Positions 43,813 through 51,576 of a stretch of 64,000 bases of DNA are shown one piece after another; position 1 is the stretch's first letter, and every line of letters begins with the position of its first letter. The translations under genes and the position numbers were made by a program. Origin of the DNA: Curtobacterium citreum (GTDB lineage Bacteria; Actinomycetota; Actinomycetes; Actinomycetales; Microbacteriaceae); the NCBI RefSeq assembly GCF_006715175.1, contig NZ_VFMQ01000001.1:3162001-3226000 (forward strand). The letters are read 5' to 3'. The notes under the pieces are model-generated. The model was not told the origin of the DNA and searched no databases. It worked only from the letters and a program-made list of their open reading frames with translations.

Positions 43813-44019
43813 GATCTGGGGACGACACCACTGTGGAGGCGCGGCCGCGGCGGTCGCAAGCGAGGTCGACGTCCCGCCGCCCGCCGTTCACGCAGTGTTC
43901 GACACCGGGCCCGGACGGGGCGTCGTGGACCCCGGACCGTCGCCGGAGTTCACCCGTGGGACGGCCGCGCGACGCCGGGGGTTCCGCGTCCAGCGCCGCG
44001 GGCGTCGTACACCGGGGAC

Positions 44020-44919
44020 ATGACCGAACCCACCCCGACCGTGCCCCCTCGCACCGGGCGCCTCCGCACCGAACTCCCCTGCACCGACCCGCCGGCACCC
44101 GCCGTCCTCCGCCGCGCCGCCGAGGACGCCGCGCGCGCCGTCGCCCCGTCGCTCCTGAGTGCCTTCCGCTCCGACGTCGTCGTGCACACGAAGCGCGACG
44201 CTCACGACGTCGTGACCGAGCACGACCGGGCCGCCGAGCGTGCCCTGACCGGACTCCTGACGACGGCCGTCCCCGGGTCGACGGTCCTGGGCGAGGAGGG
44301 CACCGTCGGTCCCGCTCCCGAGGGCGCCCGGGTGCGCTGGATCGTCGACCCGATCGACGGCACCGCCAACTTCGCCCGGGGCCTGGCGTACTGGTGCGTC
44401 TCGATCGCGGCCGAGGTGGACGGGACGGTCGTCGCCGGCGTGGTGCTCGACCCCGTCGCGGACCACGCGTTCGGCGCGGACGACACCGGCGCGTTCCTGG
44501 ACGGCCGACCGATGCGGTCCGTCTCGGGACCGGCGCAGGACGCCACGGTGCTGACGAGCTTCCCGGTGCAGCAGGACCTCGAGCTGCTCGGCGAGACCGC
44601 CGCGTTCGGCCTGCTCCGGGACCTGACCCTGGACTTCCGGCACCACCACAGCACCGGGAGCGGCGCGCTCAACCTGGTGCACGTCGCCGCCGGGTGGTCC
44701 GACGTCACGCTGGGCTTCGCGACGCACCCCTGGGACGTCGCCGCCGGCGCGCTGGTGCTCGAACGTGCCGGCGGTCGCTTCCGCGGCTTCCGCCACGGCG
44801 TCCCGACGGATCGCGCGGTCGACGCCGAGGACTACGTCGCGGTCGGGGCCGGCGACCCCCACGAGCGACTGGTCACCCGGGTCGCAGCCCTCTCCGCCAC
44901 CGTCACCCGCGCGGGCTGA
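44020..44919 (+). CDS. Inositol monophosphatase family phosphatase
   Basis: A 299-residue protein with the metal-dependent phosphatase motifs: LGEEGTVG (Glu), WIVDPIDGTANFARG and HPWDVAAGALVLERAGGR. Family substrates include inositol phosphates, histidinol phosphate, fructose bisphosphate and PAP. A TACACC box ends six bases before ATG 44020. It faces the LacI - 2H phosphoesterase operon, with a 17-base overlap at its 3' end, and diverges from the ABC importer. Confidence 0.8.
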   Translation: MTEPTPTVPPRTGRLRTELPCTDPPAPAVLRRAAEDAARAVAPSLLSAFRSDVVVHTKRDAHDVVTEHDRAAERALTGLLTTAVPGSTVLGEEGTVGPAPEGARVRWIVDPIDGTANFARGLAYWCVSIAAEVDGTVVAGVVLDPVADHAFGADDTGAFLDGRPMRSVSGPAQDATVLTSFPVQQDLELLGETAAFGLLRDLTLDFRHHHSTGSGALNLVHVAAGWSDVTLGFATHPWDVAAGALVLERAGGRFRGFRHGVPTDRAVDAEDYVAVGAGDPHERLVTRVAALSATVTRAG

Positions 44920-45919
44920 GGACGAGCGGGGCCGCACGGACGGACCCCCGCTGCTCGAGCCGGGTCGGGAGCACCTCGTGCCGCTCGACCCGGCGCCCGC
45001 GGAGCCGCTCGACGACGAGCTCCACCACGCGGGCACCCATCCGGGCACGCGGTTGGTCGACGGTCGTCAGGTCGAGCCGCCCGGCGAGGGCGGTCCCGTC
45101 GAACCCCGTCACCGAAGCGATGCCCGGCAACCGGAGGCCGACACCGGCGGCCGCGGAGACCAGCCGCGCGGCCGTCGCGTCGTTGGCGGTCACGAACGCC
45201 GTCACCCCGTCGCCGAGCAGTCGGGCGATCCGCGCCGGGTCGGCGACGAGCGACCCGACGTCCTCGGCGCGGCCGTCGGTCGGCAGCAGCGCCACGGCCG
45301 CGCCGTACGCCCGCCCGCGCCTGGTGGTCGACGGGTGCTCGGTCTCGCCGACGAAGCACGTGCGCACGTGGCCCGCCGCCGCCAGGTGCAGCACGAGCTC
45401 CCGCATCCCGGACTCCTCGTCCGAGCGGACCGTGTCCACCCCGCGGCCGGCGAGCGCCTCGCCGGCCGACCCGAGGACCGCGACCGGCAGGTCCGCCGCG
45501 GCCGCGGCGAGCGCGGCTGGCGGGAGCCGGCTGCTGACCACCGCGACCCCGAGCACCCCGTCGGCCGACCCGGCGGACGTGTGCAGTGCCTCCAGGCCGG
45601 ATACCAGGCGGTCGTCGTCACGGAACGCATCGACGACCCGGAGCGCGAACCCCAGGGTGTCCGCGGTGGCCTGCGCGCTGCGCAGGACCTCCGCGTGGAA
45701 CGGGTTGGCCCGCTCGGTCAGCAGGAGGCCCAGCACGAGCGGTGCGCCGGCTGCGCGACGTCGCGCCAGCGACCCGACCGGGAGGCCCAGCTCGTCCGCG
45801 GCGCGCACGGCCAGTTCCCGACGTGGTGCGGACACGCCGTCGTCGCCCCGCAGGGCGAGCGACACGAGCGAGCGGGACATGCCGGTCCGGCGCGCGACGT
45901 CGCGCAGCGTCGCGGTCAC
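44903..45919 (-). CDS. LacI family transcriptional regulator
   Basis: A 338-residue regulator. N-terminal helix-turn-helix (TLRDVARRTGMSRSLVSLAL), hinge region, then a periplasmic-binding-protein-like domain (VLGLLLTERANPFHAEVL). GTG 45919 overlaps the stop of the 2H phosphoesterase gene (GTGA), so the two are translated together. Together with GGGAACGTTCCC sites upstream of this operon and of the ABC importer, it is a good candidate repressor of both; the other LacI gene at 46731 is the alternative. Confidence 0.8.
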   Translation of the reverse strand: MTATLRDVARRTGMSRSLVSLALRGDDGVSAPRRELAVRAADELGLPVGSLARRRAAGAPLVLGLLLTERANPFHAEVLRSAQATADTLGFALRVVDAFRDDDRLVSGLEALHTSAGSADGVLGVAVVSSRLPPAALAAAAADLPVAVLGSAGEALAGRGVDTVRSDEESGMRELVLHLAAAGHVRTCFVGETEHPSTTRRGRAYGAAVALLPTDGRAEDVGSLVADPARIARLLGDGVTAFVTANDATAARLVSAAAGVGLRLPGIASVTGFDGTALAGRLDLTTVDQPRARMGARVVELVVERLRGRRVERHEVLPTRLEQRGSVRAAPLVLSPRG

Positions 45920-46608
45920 GGCGTGCGGAGCTTCCAGGTGCGGACGTGCTCCCACGTCATCGTCTGCCACCAGCGCCCCGTCCAGTCGGGGCTCGCGGTG
46001 CGGCAGAGCACGACGGTGTCGCCGACGAAGTCCGACGGCACCGGGACGTCGAGGCCGCGGATGAACTCGCCGACCTCGTCGTGCAGGTCCGGCCGGACGT
46101 ACAGGTCGTGCGACGCGAGCGACAGGTGCGGGCGGTAGCGCTCCGGGTCGTGGTCGTTCGGCAGCGGCGCGTTCATCGACCGGCGGAACGGGGCCACGGC
46201 CGCGTCGACGTCGATCGCGAGCTGGTCGAACGCGGTGTTCCGCGAACCGTCCGGGTTCGTGGCGACGTCGTACACGTAGCCGATGCCCTGCTCGCGGACC
46301 CCGGCGTTGTGCACCGGGAAGCCGGGTCGACCGTCGAGCAGCGCGGTGAGGGCGTCGATCACCTCGGACTCGGCGGACCCGAACGGCTGGCTGCCGATCA
46401 GGGTGGCGTGGGGCGGGAACGCGCCGGAGGACACCAGGCCGTACTGGGCGCGGAGCTGGTCGGTGACGACGGTGACCGCGCGGCAGGTCCGGGGGTCTGG
46501 ACGCAGGTAGACGCCGTAGCGGTAGGGGTCGCTGTCGTCGCGGGCGCCCTTGGCGGTGACGGCGGGGGCGGTCGCCGCAGAGGTGTCGAGGGTGGTGGGG
46601 GTCGGCAT
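45916..46608 (-). CDS. 2H phosphoesterase (2'-5' RNA ligase/LigT-like)
   Basis: A 230-residue protein with two HxT/S-type motifs, PPHATLIG and YRPHLSLA, the signature of the 2H phosphoesterase superfamily (RNA ligase, cyclic phosphodiesterase). Upstream in-frame residues are not conserved-looking; ATG 46608 is taken as start. It is the first gene of an operon with a LacI regulator, behind two GGGAACGTTCCC-like operators. It could open a cyclic phosphate of a sugar or nucleotide brought in by the linked importer; that is inference. Confidence 0.75.
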   Translation of the reverse strand: MPTPTTLDTSAATAPAVTAKGARDDSDPYRYGVYLRPDPRTCRAVTVVTDQLRAQYGLVSSGAFPPHATLIGSQPFGSAESEVIDALTALLDGRPGFPVHNAGVREQGIGYVYDVATNPDGSRNTAFDQLAIDVDAAVAPFRRSMNAPLPNDHDPERYRPHLSLASHDLYVRPDLHDEVGEFIRGLDVPVPSDFVGDTVVLCRTASPDWTGRWWQTMTWEHVRTWKLRTP

Positions 46609-46632
46609 GCTCGTCCTGTTCGTCGCGGTTTC

Positions 46633-46666
46633 GGGAACGTTCCCCATCGTGGTGGGGATCGTTCCC
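46633..46666. promoter_or_regulatory. Two tandem LacI-type operators
   Basis: GGGAACGTTCCC at 46633-46644 (perfect palindrome) and GGGATCGTTCCC at 46655-46666, centres 22 bases (two helical turns) apart, between the two LacI-linked transcription units. Spacing on one helix face would favour cooperative binding. Confidence 0.7.
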
Positions 46667-46730
46667 GAGCGCACCCCTCCCCGCGGTGACGAAGCGGTGA
46701 ACGACCGGTGTCGGCTGGGTCGCTGCGCGG

Positions 46731-47750
46731 TCAGGCGCTGGCGAGCGTGCGGCCGGGGACGAACTCCCCGTCGACGGCGACGTGCGCGGCGTTCGCCCGG
46801 CTGGCGTCGACCTGGTCGACGACGGCGTCGACCGCCATCGTGCCGATCACGTCGAGCGGCTGCCGCCACGAGGTGATCCCGAACAGCTCCGTGTCGTACG
46901 GCCGGATGCCGTCGTAGCCCGTGACCGAGAAGTCCTGCGGCGCCGAGAGCCCGCGGCGCCGCAGTGCCTCGAGGACCCCGACGGCGTAGTGGTCGCTCGG
47001 CGCCATGATCGCCGACACCCCGCCCGCCGAGATCACGGCCGCGACGAACGAGTCGAGCGCGCGGGGGTCGTTGCCGTGGTCCTCGGCACGGATCCGCAGG
47101 ACGTCGACCCCGCGGGACCGGAGCCGTCGGGCCATCGCGTCGGTCCGGGCCGACTGGGTGAGGGAGCCCGCGGCGCTGATCGTGAGCACCGCGACGCGCA
47201 CGTGCCCGGCGTCGGCGACGTGGTCTGCGAGTGCTCGGCCGCCGCCGCGCTCGTCGCAGTAGACGCTGCTGACCGACGGGTCGCGCTCCGGACGTCCGGC
47301 GATCACCGTGGGGATGCGTCGGGCGAACGGCAGGACGTCCTCCACCGGCAGGGCGCCGCTGCAGACGATGAGCCCCTCGACCCGGAGCGACACGAGGGTC
47401 TCGAGCGCGCGGCGTTCCTCGGCGAGCGGGAACGACCCGGCGCCCGTCGCAGTGACCGCCCGGTAGCCGCGGGCCGCCGCCTGCAGCTGGAACGCCGTGA
47501 GCAGGTGCCCGTAGAACGGCGTCGCGGCGTCGCGGACGAACACCCCGACCGTGTGCGTGCGGTGGGCGGACATCCCGCGGGCGTTCGCGTTCGCGACGTA
47601 CCCGAGCTCGACCGCGGCGCGCTTGACCCGCTCGACGGTCGCCGGCGCCACCCCGTACGCCCCGGCGAGCGCCCGGGACACGACGGACTTCGACACCCCG
47701 GCGAGCGCCGCCACGTCGTGGATGGTCGGCACGGCGTGCAGGCCGCTCAC
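46731..47750 (-). CDS. LacI family transcriptional regulator
   Basis: A 339-residue LacI protein: TIHDVAALAGVSKSVVSRAL, hinge GYVANANARGM, ligand domain with TVGVFVRDAATPFYGHLL. Reads in the same direction as the 2H phosphoesterase operon and ends about 65 bases before the tandem operators, so its own transcript may run into that operon. Start GTG 47750; the TIHDVA core begins about 9 residues in, so a slightly later start is possible. Confidence 0.8.
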   Translation of the reverse strand: MSGLHAVPTIHDVAALAGVSKSVVSRALAGAYGVAPATVERVKRAAVELGYVANANARGMSAHRTHTVGVFVRDAATPFYGHLLTAFQLQAAARGYRAVTATGAGSFPLAEERRALETLVSLRVEGLIVCSGALPVEDVLPFARRIPTVIAGRPERDPSVSSVYCDERGGGRALADHVADAGHVRVAVLTISAAGSLTQSARTDAMARRLRSRGVDVLRIRAEDHGNDPRALDSFVAAVISAGGVSAIMAPSDHYAVGVLEALRRRGLSAPQDFSVTGYDGIRPYDTELFGITSWRQPLDVIGTMAVDAVVDQVDASRANAAHVAVDGEFVPGRTLASA

Positions 47751-47843
47751 GTCGCACGCCGTCGGGTTCGGAGGGTCACACCCGTCACGCTAGTGGCGAT
47801 CCCCGGTCGAGCGGGGCCGGGAGTGGTGAACAGTTCCCGTGGC

Positions 47844-48401
47844 TCAGGCCGAGGGTCCCCGGCCGGCCACGGTGCGCAGCCCGCGGAGGTACTGCCCGCC
47901 CGTCTCGACGGTGTCGATGCGGCCGAGGCGGTACCCCAGCGGCACGTCCCGCCAGGAGGCGTCCGGCCGTACCTCGTGCAGGTACACCCACCGCCGGGTC
48001 ACCTCGTGAAGCAGCCCGATCCACAGCGCGTCGAGTCGCTGGTCCGTCTGTATCCCGATCAGCTCTCCCTCGGCGGCGATCGTGCGGAGGACGCCGGCGG
48101 TCGTGTCGAGGTCGATGCCCGCCGGGACCAGCGACGACGGTGGCCACTCTGGACGGAGCCGGGCGGCGCGTGCCGCGAACGTGGTGTCGCGCCTGACGCT
48201 GTGCACCTCACGCAACCGGATCGCGATCAGGCCGTCGAACGCGCCACCGTCGGCCAGCGGGGCCATCAGGACCCACTTCGCGCCGACGCGGAGCACGAAG
48301 CCGGAGTACCGGGACTCCCGCTCGGTGCGACGCACGACGCGCACCACGTGGTCTGCCCCGACGGCCTCGTCGAGCCGACGACGGATCTTCTTCGACTTCA
48401 C
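47844..48401 (-). CDS. Hypothetical cytoplasmic protein
   Basis: A 185-residue protein with a basic N-terminus (VKSKKIRRRLDEAVG) and alternating strands (YSGFVLRVGAKWVLMAPLAD). I recognise no family. The start is supported by TACCGT ending six bases before the GTG at 48401, pointing to a leaderless gene. It diverges from mobA; the two starts are 58 bases apart. Confidence 0.55.
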   Translation of the reverse strand: MKSKKIRRRLDEAVGADHVVRVVRRTERESRYSGFVLRVGAKWVLMAPLADGGAFDGLIAIRLREVHSVRRDTTFAARAARLRPEWPPSSLVPAGIDLDTTAGVLRTIAAEGELIGIQTDQRLDALWIGLLHEVTRRWVYLHEVRPDASWRDVPLGYRLGRIDTVETGGQYLRGLRTVAGRGPSA

Positions 48402-48459
48402 GGGCTCACGGTACCGAGTGCGATGCCGTCGGCGGACCACGGCGGGGTAACGTTCCCGC

Positions 48460-49062
48460 ATGACCACCCCGGGCGTGCAGTACGACGCCGTCCTGCTCGC
48501 CGGGGGTCGGGCGTCGCGGATGAGCGGCATCGACAAGACGGCCCTGGTCGCCGACGGCCTGGCACTGTCGGACCACGCGGTCGCCGCGGCAGCCAGGGCC
48601 CGCAGCGTCGTGCTCGTCGGGCTCCGGGAGGGCCGGACCGCGCCGGACGGGGTCGTCGTCACGCGCGAGGAACCGCCGTTCGGCGGACCGGTGGCCGGGA
48701 TCGCCGCGGGGCTCGAGGCGGTCCCCGCGCCCGCGCCGTGGACGCTCGTGCTCGCGTGCGACCTCGTGCGGCCCGAGCGGGCGGTCGACGCGCTGCTGCG
48801 GTCGGCGGACGACACCGTCGACGCCGACGGCTTCGTCGCCGTGGACGAGGACGGGCGTCGGCAGCCACTCCTCGCCCTCTACCGGTCGTCCGCACTGCGT
48901 GACGCCGTCCGGGCGCTCGGCGACCCGACCGACGCTGCCGTGCGGCGACTGACCGCGGGGCTCCGGCTCGTCGAGGTGCCGCTGTCCGGCGGTCTCTGTG
49001 CGGACGTGGACGAACCGGCGGACGCCGCCCGGGTCACGGGGACGAGCGGGCTGCTTGACTGA
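48460..49062 (+). CDS. mobA: Molybdenum cofactor guanylyltransferase (MobA-like)
   Basis: A 200-residue nucleotidyltransferase with LLAGGRASRMSGIDKTAL (the LAGGxSxRMGxDK nucleotide motif), PFGGPVAGIAAGL and LACDLVRPE (metal-binding Asp), as in MobA, which attaches GMP to the molybdenum cofactor. Leads mobA - DUF6457 - moeA. TAACGT ends six bases before the ATG. The same stretch reads GGGGTAACGTTCCC, resembling the LacI operator but explained by the -10 box. Confidence 0.75.
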   Translation: MTTPGVQYDAVLLAGGRASRMSGIDKTALVADGLALSDHAVAAAARARSVVLVGLREGRTAPDGVVVTREEPPFGGPVAGIAAGLEAVPAPAPWTLVLACDLVRPERAVDALLRSADDTVDADGFVAVDEDGRRQPLLALYRSSALRDAVRALGDPTDAAVRRLTAGLRLVEVPLSGGLCADVDEPADAARVTGTSGLLD

Positions 49063-49066
49063 CCGC

Positions 49067-49405
49067 ATGACCACAGACGACGTCCTCGCCGCATGGACCG
49101 CAGAGCTCGCCGAGGCGCTCGGGTTCCCCGAGGACTTCACGCTCGACCGCGACGTCGTGCTCGACCTCGCCCGGGACGCCGCGCACGGTGTCGCCCGGCC
49201 CGCCGCCCCGCTCACGACGTTCCTGGTCGGCTACGCCGCTGGGCTCCGGGGCGGCTCGACGGCGGACGTGGAGGCCGCTGCGGCGACCGCGACCCGCGCC
49301 GCCCTCGCCCGCGGAGCCGACAGCAGCGGTACGGGCAGCGAACCGGGCACGCAACCGGGCACCGACGCGAGCACCGCTTCCGGCACCGACGCCGGCGCCC
49401 GGTGA
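49067..49405 (+). CDS. DUF6457 family protein
   Basis: A 112-residue protein: TDDVLAAWTAELAEALGFPE, VLDLARDAAHGVARPAAPLT and FLVGYAAGL are the helical core of DUF6457, repeatedly found between molybdenum cofactor genes in actinobacteria. The last 30 residues are a low-complexity Gly/Ser/Thr tail. Starts 4 bases after mobA stops; its stop overlaps moeA (GTGA). Probably a helper of cofactor assembly; function not proven. Confidence 0.75.
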   Translation: MTTDDVLAAWTAELAEALGFPEDFTLDRDVVLDLARDAAHGVARPAAPLTTFLVGYAAGLRGGSTADVEAAAATATRAALARGADSSGTGSEPGTQPGTDASTASGTDAGAR

Positions 49406-50610
49406 CGGCGGTCCTGCTCCCCTGGCAGGCCGCGCGCGCCGAGGCGCACCGGCAGGGCGTCCGACTGACGGCGGACCTCGCGGCGTCCGGCCCCGGGTTC
49501 GGGTCGGATCCCCTGCGACTCGACCTCGCGGCGGCGATCGGCCGGACGCTCGTCGGGGACCTCGTCGCCCCGGGGGACGTCCCCGGCCACGACGGGGCCG
49601 CGATGGACGGGTGGGCGGTCGCGGGCGACGGGCCGTGGACGCTCGGCGCGGGCATCGTCGCGGGGGCCGTGCCGTCGACGGAAACCCTGGCCGCCGGGCA
49701 CGCACGCCCGATCACGACCGGTGCACCGGTGCCGCCCGGGACGACCGCCGTGGTGCGCTCGGAGGACGCCGCGGTCGACGCCGACGGCCGGCTCGTCCGG
49801 CACACCCCCTCGGACCGCCGCCACGTCCGTCCCGCCGGCGAGGAGGTCGCCCGGCACAGCACGCTGTTCCCCGCGGGCACGGTGCTGACCCCGCCGCGGG
49901 CGGCCCTCGCGGCGGCGTCCGGCGTCGACGACGTGCTCGTCGCGCCGGCCCCGACGGCCCGGGTCGCGGTGCTCGGCGACGAGATCGTCGGCGCGGGCGT
50001 CCCACGCCCCGGCCAGGTCCGCGACGTGTTCACCCACACGCTGCCGACCGTGCTCCGGGCCTTCGGGGCCGACCCCGTCGCAGCCGAGCGCGTGTCCGAC
50101 GACGCCGACGCCACCGCCCGCGTGCTCGACGGCGCGCAGGAGCGGATCGTCGTCACGACCGGCGGCACGGCGGGGTCCTCGACGGACCACGTCCGCGGCG
50201 CGCTCGCCCGGATCGGCGCCGAGCTGCTGGTCGACCGGGTCGCCGTCCGCCCCGGTCGGCCGATGCTCCTCGCCCGTCGCGGGGCGACCGTCTACCTGTG
50301 CCTGCCGGGCAACCCGATGGCGGCGATGGTCGGGGCGGTGCTGCTCGGCGGCCCGCTCGTCGCGGGCGTGCTCGGACGCGCACCGGAGCCGACGGGGTCC
50401 GTCCGACTGGCCGTCGACGTCCCGAACGAACGGCCGGATGACCTCGTCCTCGCGTACCGGGACACTCCAGGGGGAGCCGTGCCGGCCGCGCACCAGACGT
50501 CGGCGATGCTCCGGGGCCTGGCCGACGCCGACGGACTGATGGTCGTCGCGTCCGGGGGCCGCGTGGCGGGCGAGGCCGTGCCTCCCGTCCGGCTGCCGTG
50601 GACCCGGTGA
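49402..50610 (+). CDS. moeA: Molybdopterin molybdotransferase (MoeA-like)
   Basis: A 402-residue MoeA: N-terminal PWQAARAEAHRQGV, GHDGAAMDGWAVAG, then the MoaB/MogA-like domain (ERIVVTTGGTAGSSTDHVR) and LPGNPMAAMVG. MoeA inserts molybdate into adenylated molybdopterin. GTG start in a GTGA overlap with DUF6457. Near the 3' end the sequence GTGCCTCCCGTCCGG (50578-50592) is a half of the palindrome family inside coding DNA. Confidence 0.8.
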   Translation: MTAVLLPWQAARAEAHRQGVRLTADLAASGPGFGSDPLRLDLAAAIGRTLVGDLVAPGDVPGHDGAAMDGWAVAGDGPWTLGAGIVAGAVPSTETLAAGHARPITTGAPVPPGTTAVVRSEDAAVDADGRLVRHTPSDRRHVRPAGEEVARHSTLFPAGTVLTPPRAALAAASGVDDVLVAPAPTARVAVLGDEIVGAGVPRPGQVRDVFTHTLPTVLRAFGADPVAAERVSDDADATARVLDGAQERIVVTTGGTAGSSTDHVRGALARIGAELLVDRVAVRPGRPMLLARRGATVYLCLPGNPMAAMVGAVLLGGPLVAGVLGRAPEPTGSVRLAVDVPNERPDDLVLAYRDTPGGAVPAAHQTSAMLRGLADADGLMVVASGGRVAGEAVPPVRLPWTR

Positions 50611-50709
50611 CCGCAGCTCGGTGAGAACAGCCCTGTGGAGAACCGCGCGTTCCCACCGCGAACCGCACCACGCTGGCGGGGTCACCGCCTCGGGTGGTAG
50701 ACCCGGACC

Positions 50710-51576
50710 ATGAGCCGGATCACGGCGCGGAAGCGCGTCACCCGCATCACCGTCGCGACGTCCCGGTCGGTGCGTGACGACCTGCTCGCCGTCGAGGAAC
50801 CGCTGGAGATCCGCGTCGGCGGGAACTCGCTCGCGATCACGATGCGGACGCCGGGCAACGACGTCGACCTGGCGGCGGGGTTCCTGGTGTCCGAGGGGGT
50901 CATCGCCCGGGGCGAGGACTTCGCCGCCGCGCGGTACTGCGCGGGTGCCACGGACGAGGGCCTGAACACCTACAACCTGCTCGACGTCACGCTCGCGGCG
51001 GGCGTCCCCGCCCCGGACCCCAGCCTGGAACGGGCGTTCTACACGACGAGCTCCTGCGGGCTGTGCGGCAAGGCGAGCATCGACGCAGTCCGGACGACCT
51101 CGCAGCACGCGGTGCACCACGACGACCTGGTGCTCGACCCGGCGCTCCTCGCGACGTTCCCCGACCGGCTCCGGGCGGCGCAGGACATGTTCGAGAAGAC
51201 CGGTGGGCTGCACGCCGCGGCGCTGTTCGACGGGCGGAGCGGCGAGATGCTCGTCCTCCGCGAGGACGTCGGGCGCCACAACGCGGTCGACAAGGTCGTC
51301 GGGTGGGCGGTCAAGGAAGGCAGACTGCCCCTGAGCGGCACCGTCCTGATGGTGTCGGGCCGCGCGAGCTTCGAGTTGACACAGAAGGCGTCGATGGCAG
51401 GGATCCCGGTCCTGGCGGCGGTGTCGGCACCCTCGTCGCTCGCCGTCGACCTGGCGAAGGAGGTCGGCATCACGATCATCGGCTTCCTGCGCGGCCAGAG
51501 CATGGTCGTCTACAGCCGGCCCGAGCGGATCGTCGAACCAGCAACCGCCCCTCGAGAGACAGTGAGCGCCCCGTGA
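50710..51576 (+). CDS. fdhD: Formate dehydrogenase sulfurtransferase FdhD
   Basis: A 288-residue protein with the catalytic cysteine pair in SSCGLCGKAS, PLEIRVGGN near the start and REDVGRHNAVDKVVG. FdhD carries sulfur from a cysteine desulfurase to the molybdenum cofactor of formate dehydrogenase-type enzymes. TAGACC ends six bases before the ATG (leaderless). Its stop overlaps the oxidoreductase start (GTGA), tying chaperone and client together. Confidence 0.85.
   Translation: MSRITARKRVTRITVATSRSVRDDLLAVEEPLEIRVGGNSLAITMRTPGNDVDLAAGFLVSEGVIARGEDFAAARYCAGATDEGLNTYNLLDVTLAAGVPAPDPSLERAFYTTSSCGLCGKASIDAVRTTSQHAVHHDDLVLDPALLATFPDRLRAAQDMFEKTGGLHAAALFDGRSGEMLVLREDVGRHNAVDKVVGWAVKEGRLPLSGTVLMVSGRASFELTQKASMAGIPVLAAVSAPSSLAVDLAKEVGITIIGFLRGQSMVVYSRPERIVEPATAPRETVSAP

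Noticed and set aside
48445..48457. A third LacI operator (GGGTAACGTTCCC) before mobA
   Set aside because: It contains one inserted base relative to the palindrome, and TAACGT is in the right place to be the -10 box of a leaderless mobA; the resemblance is probably chance.
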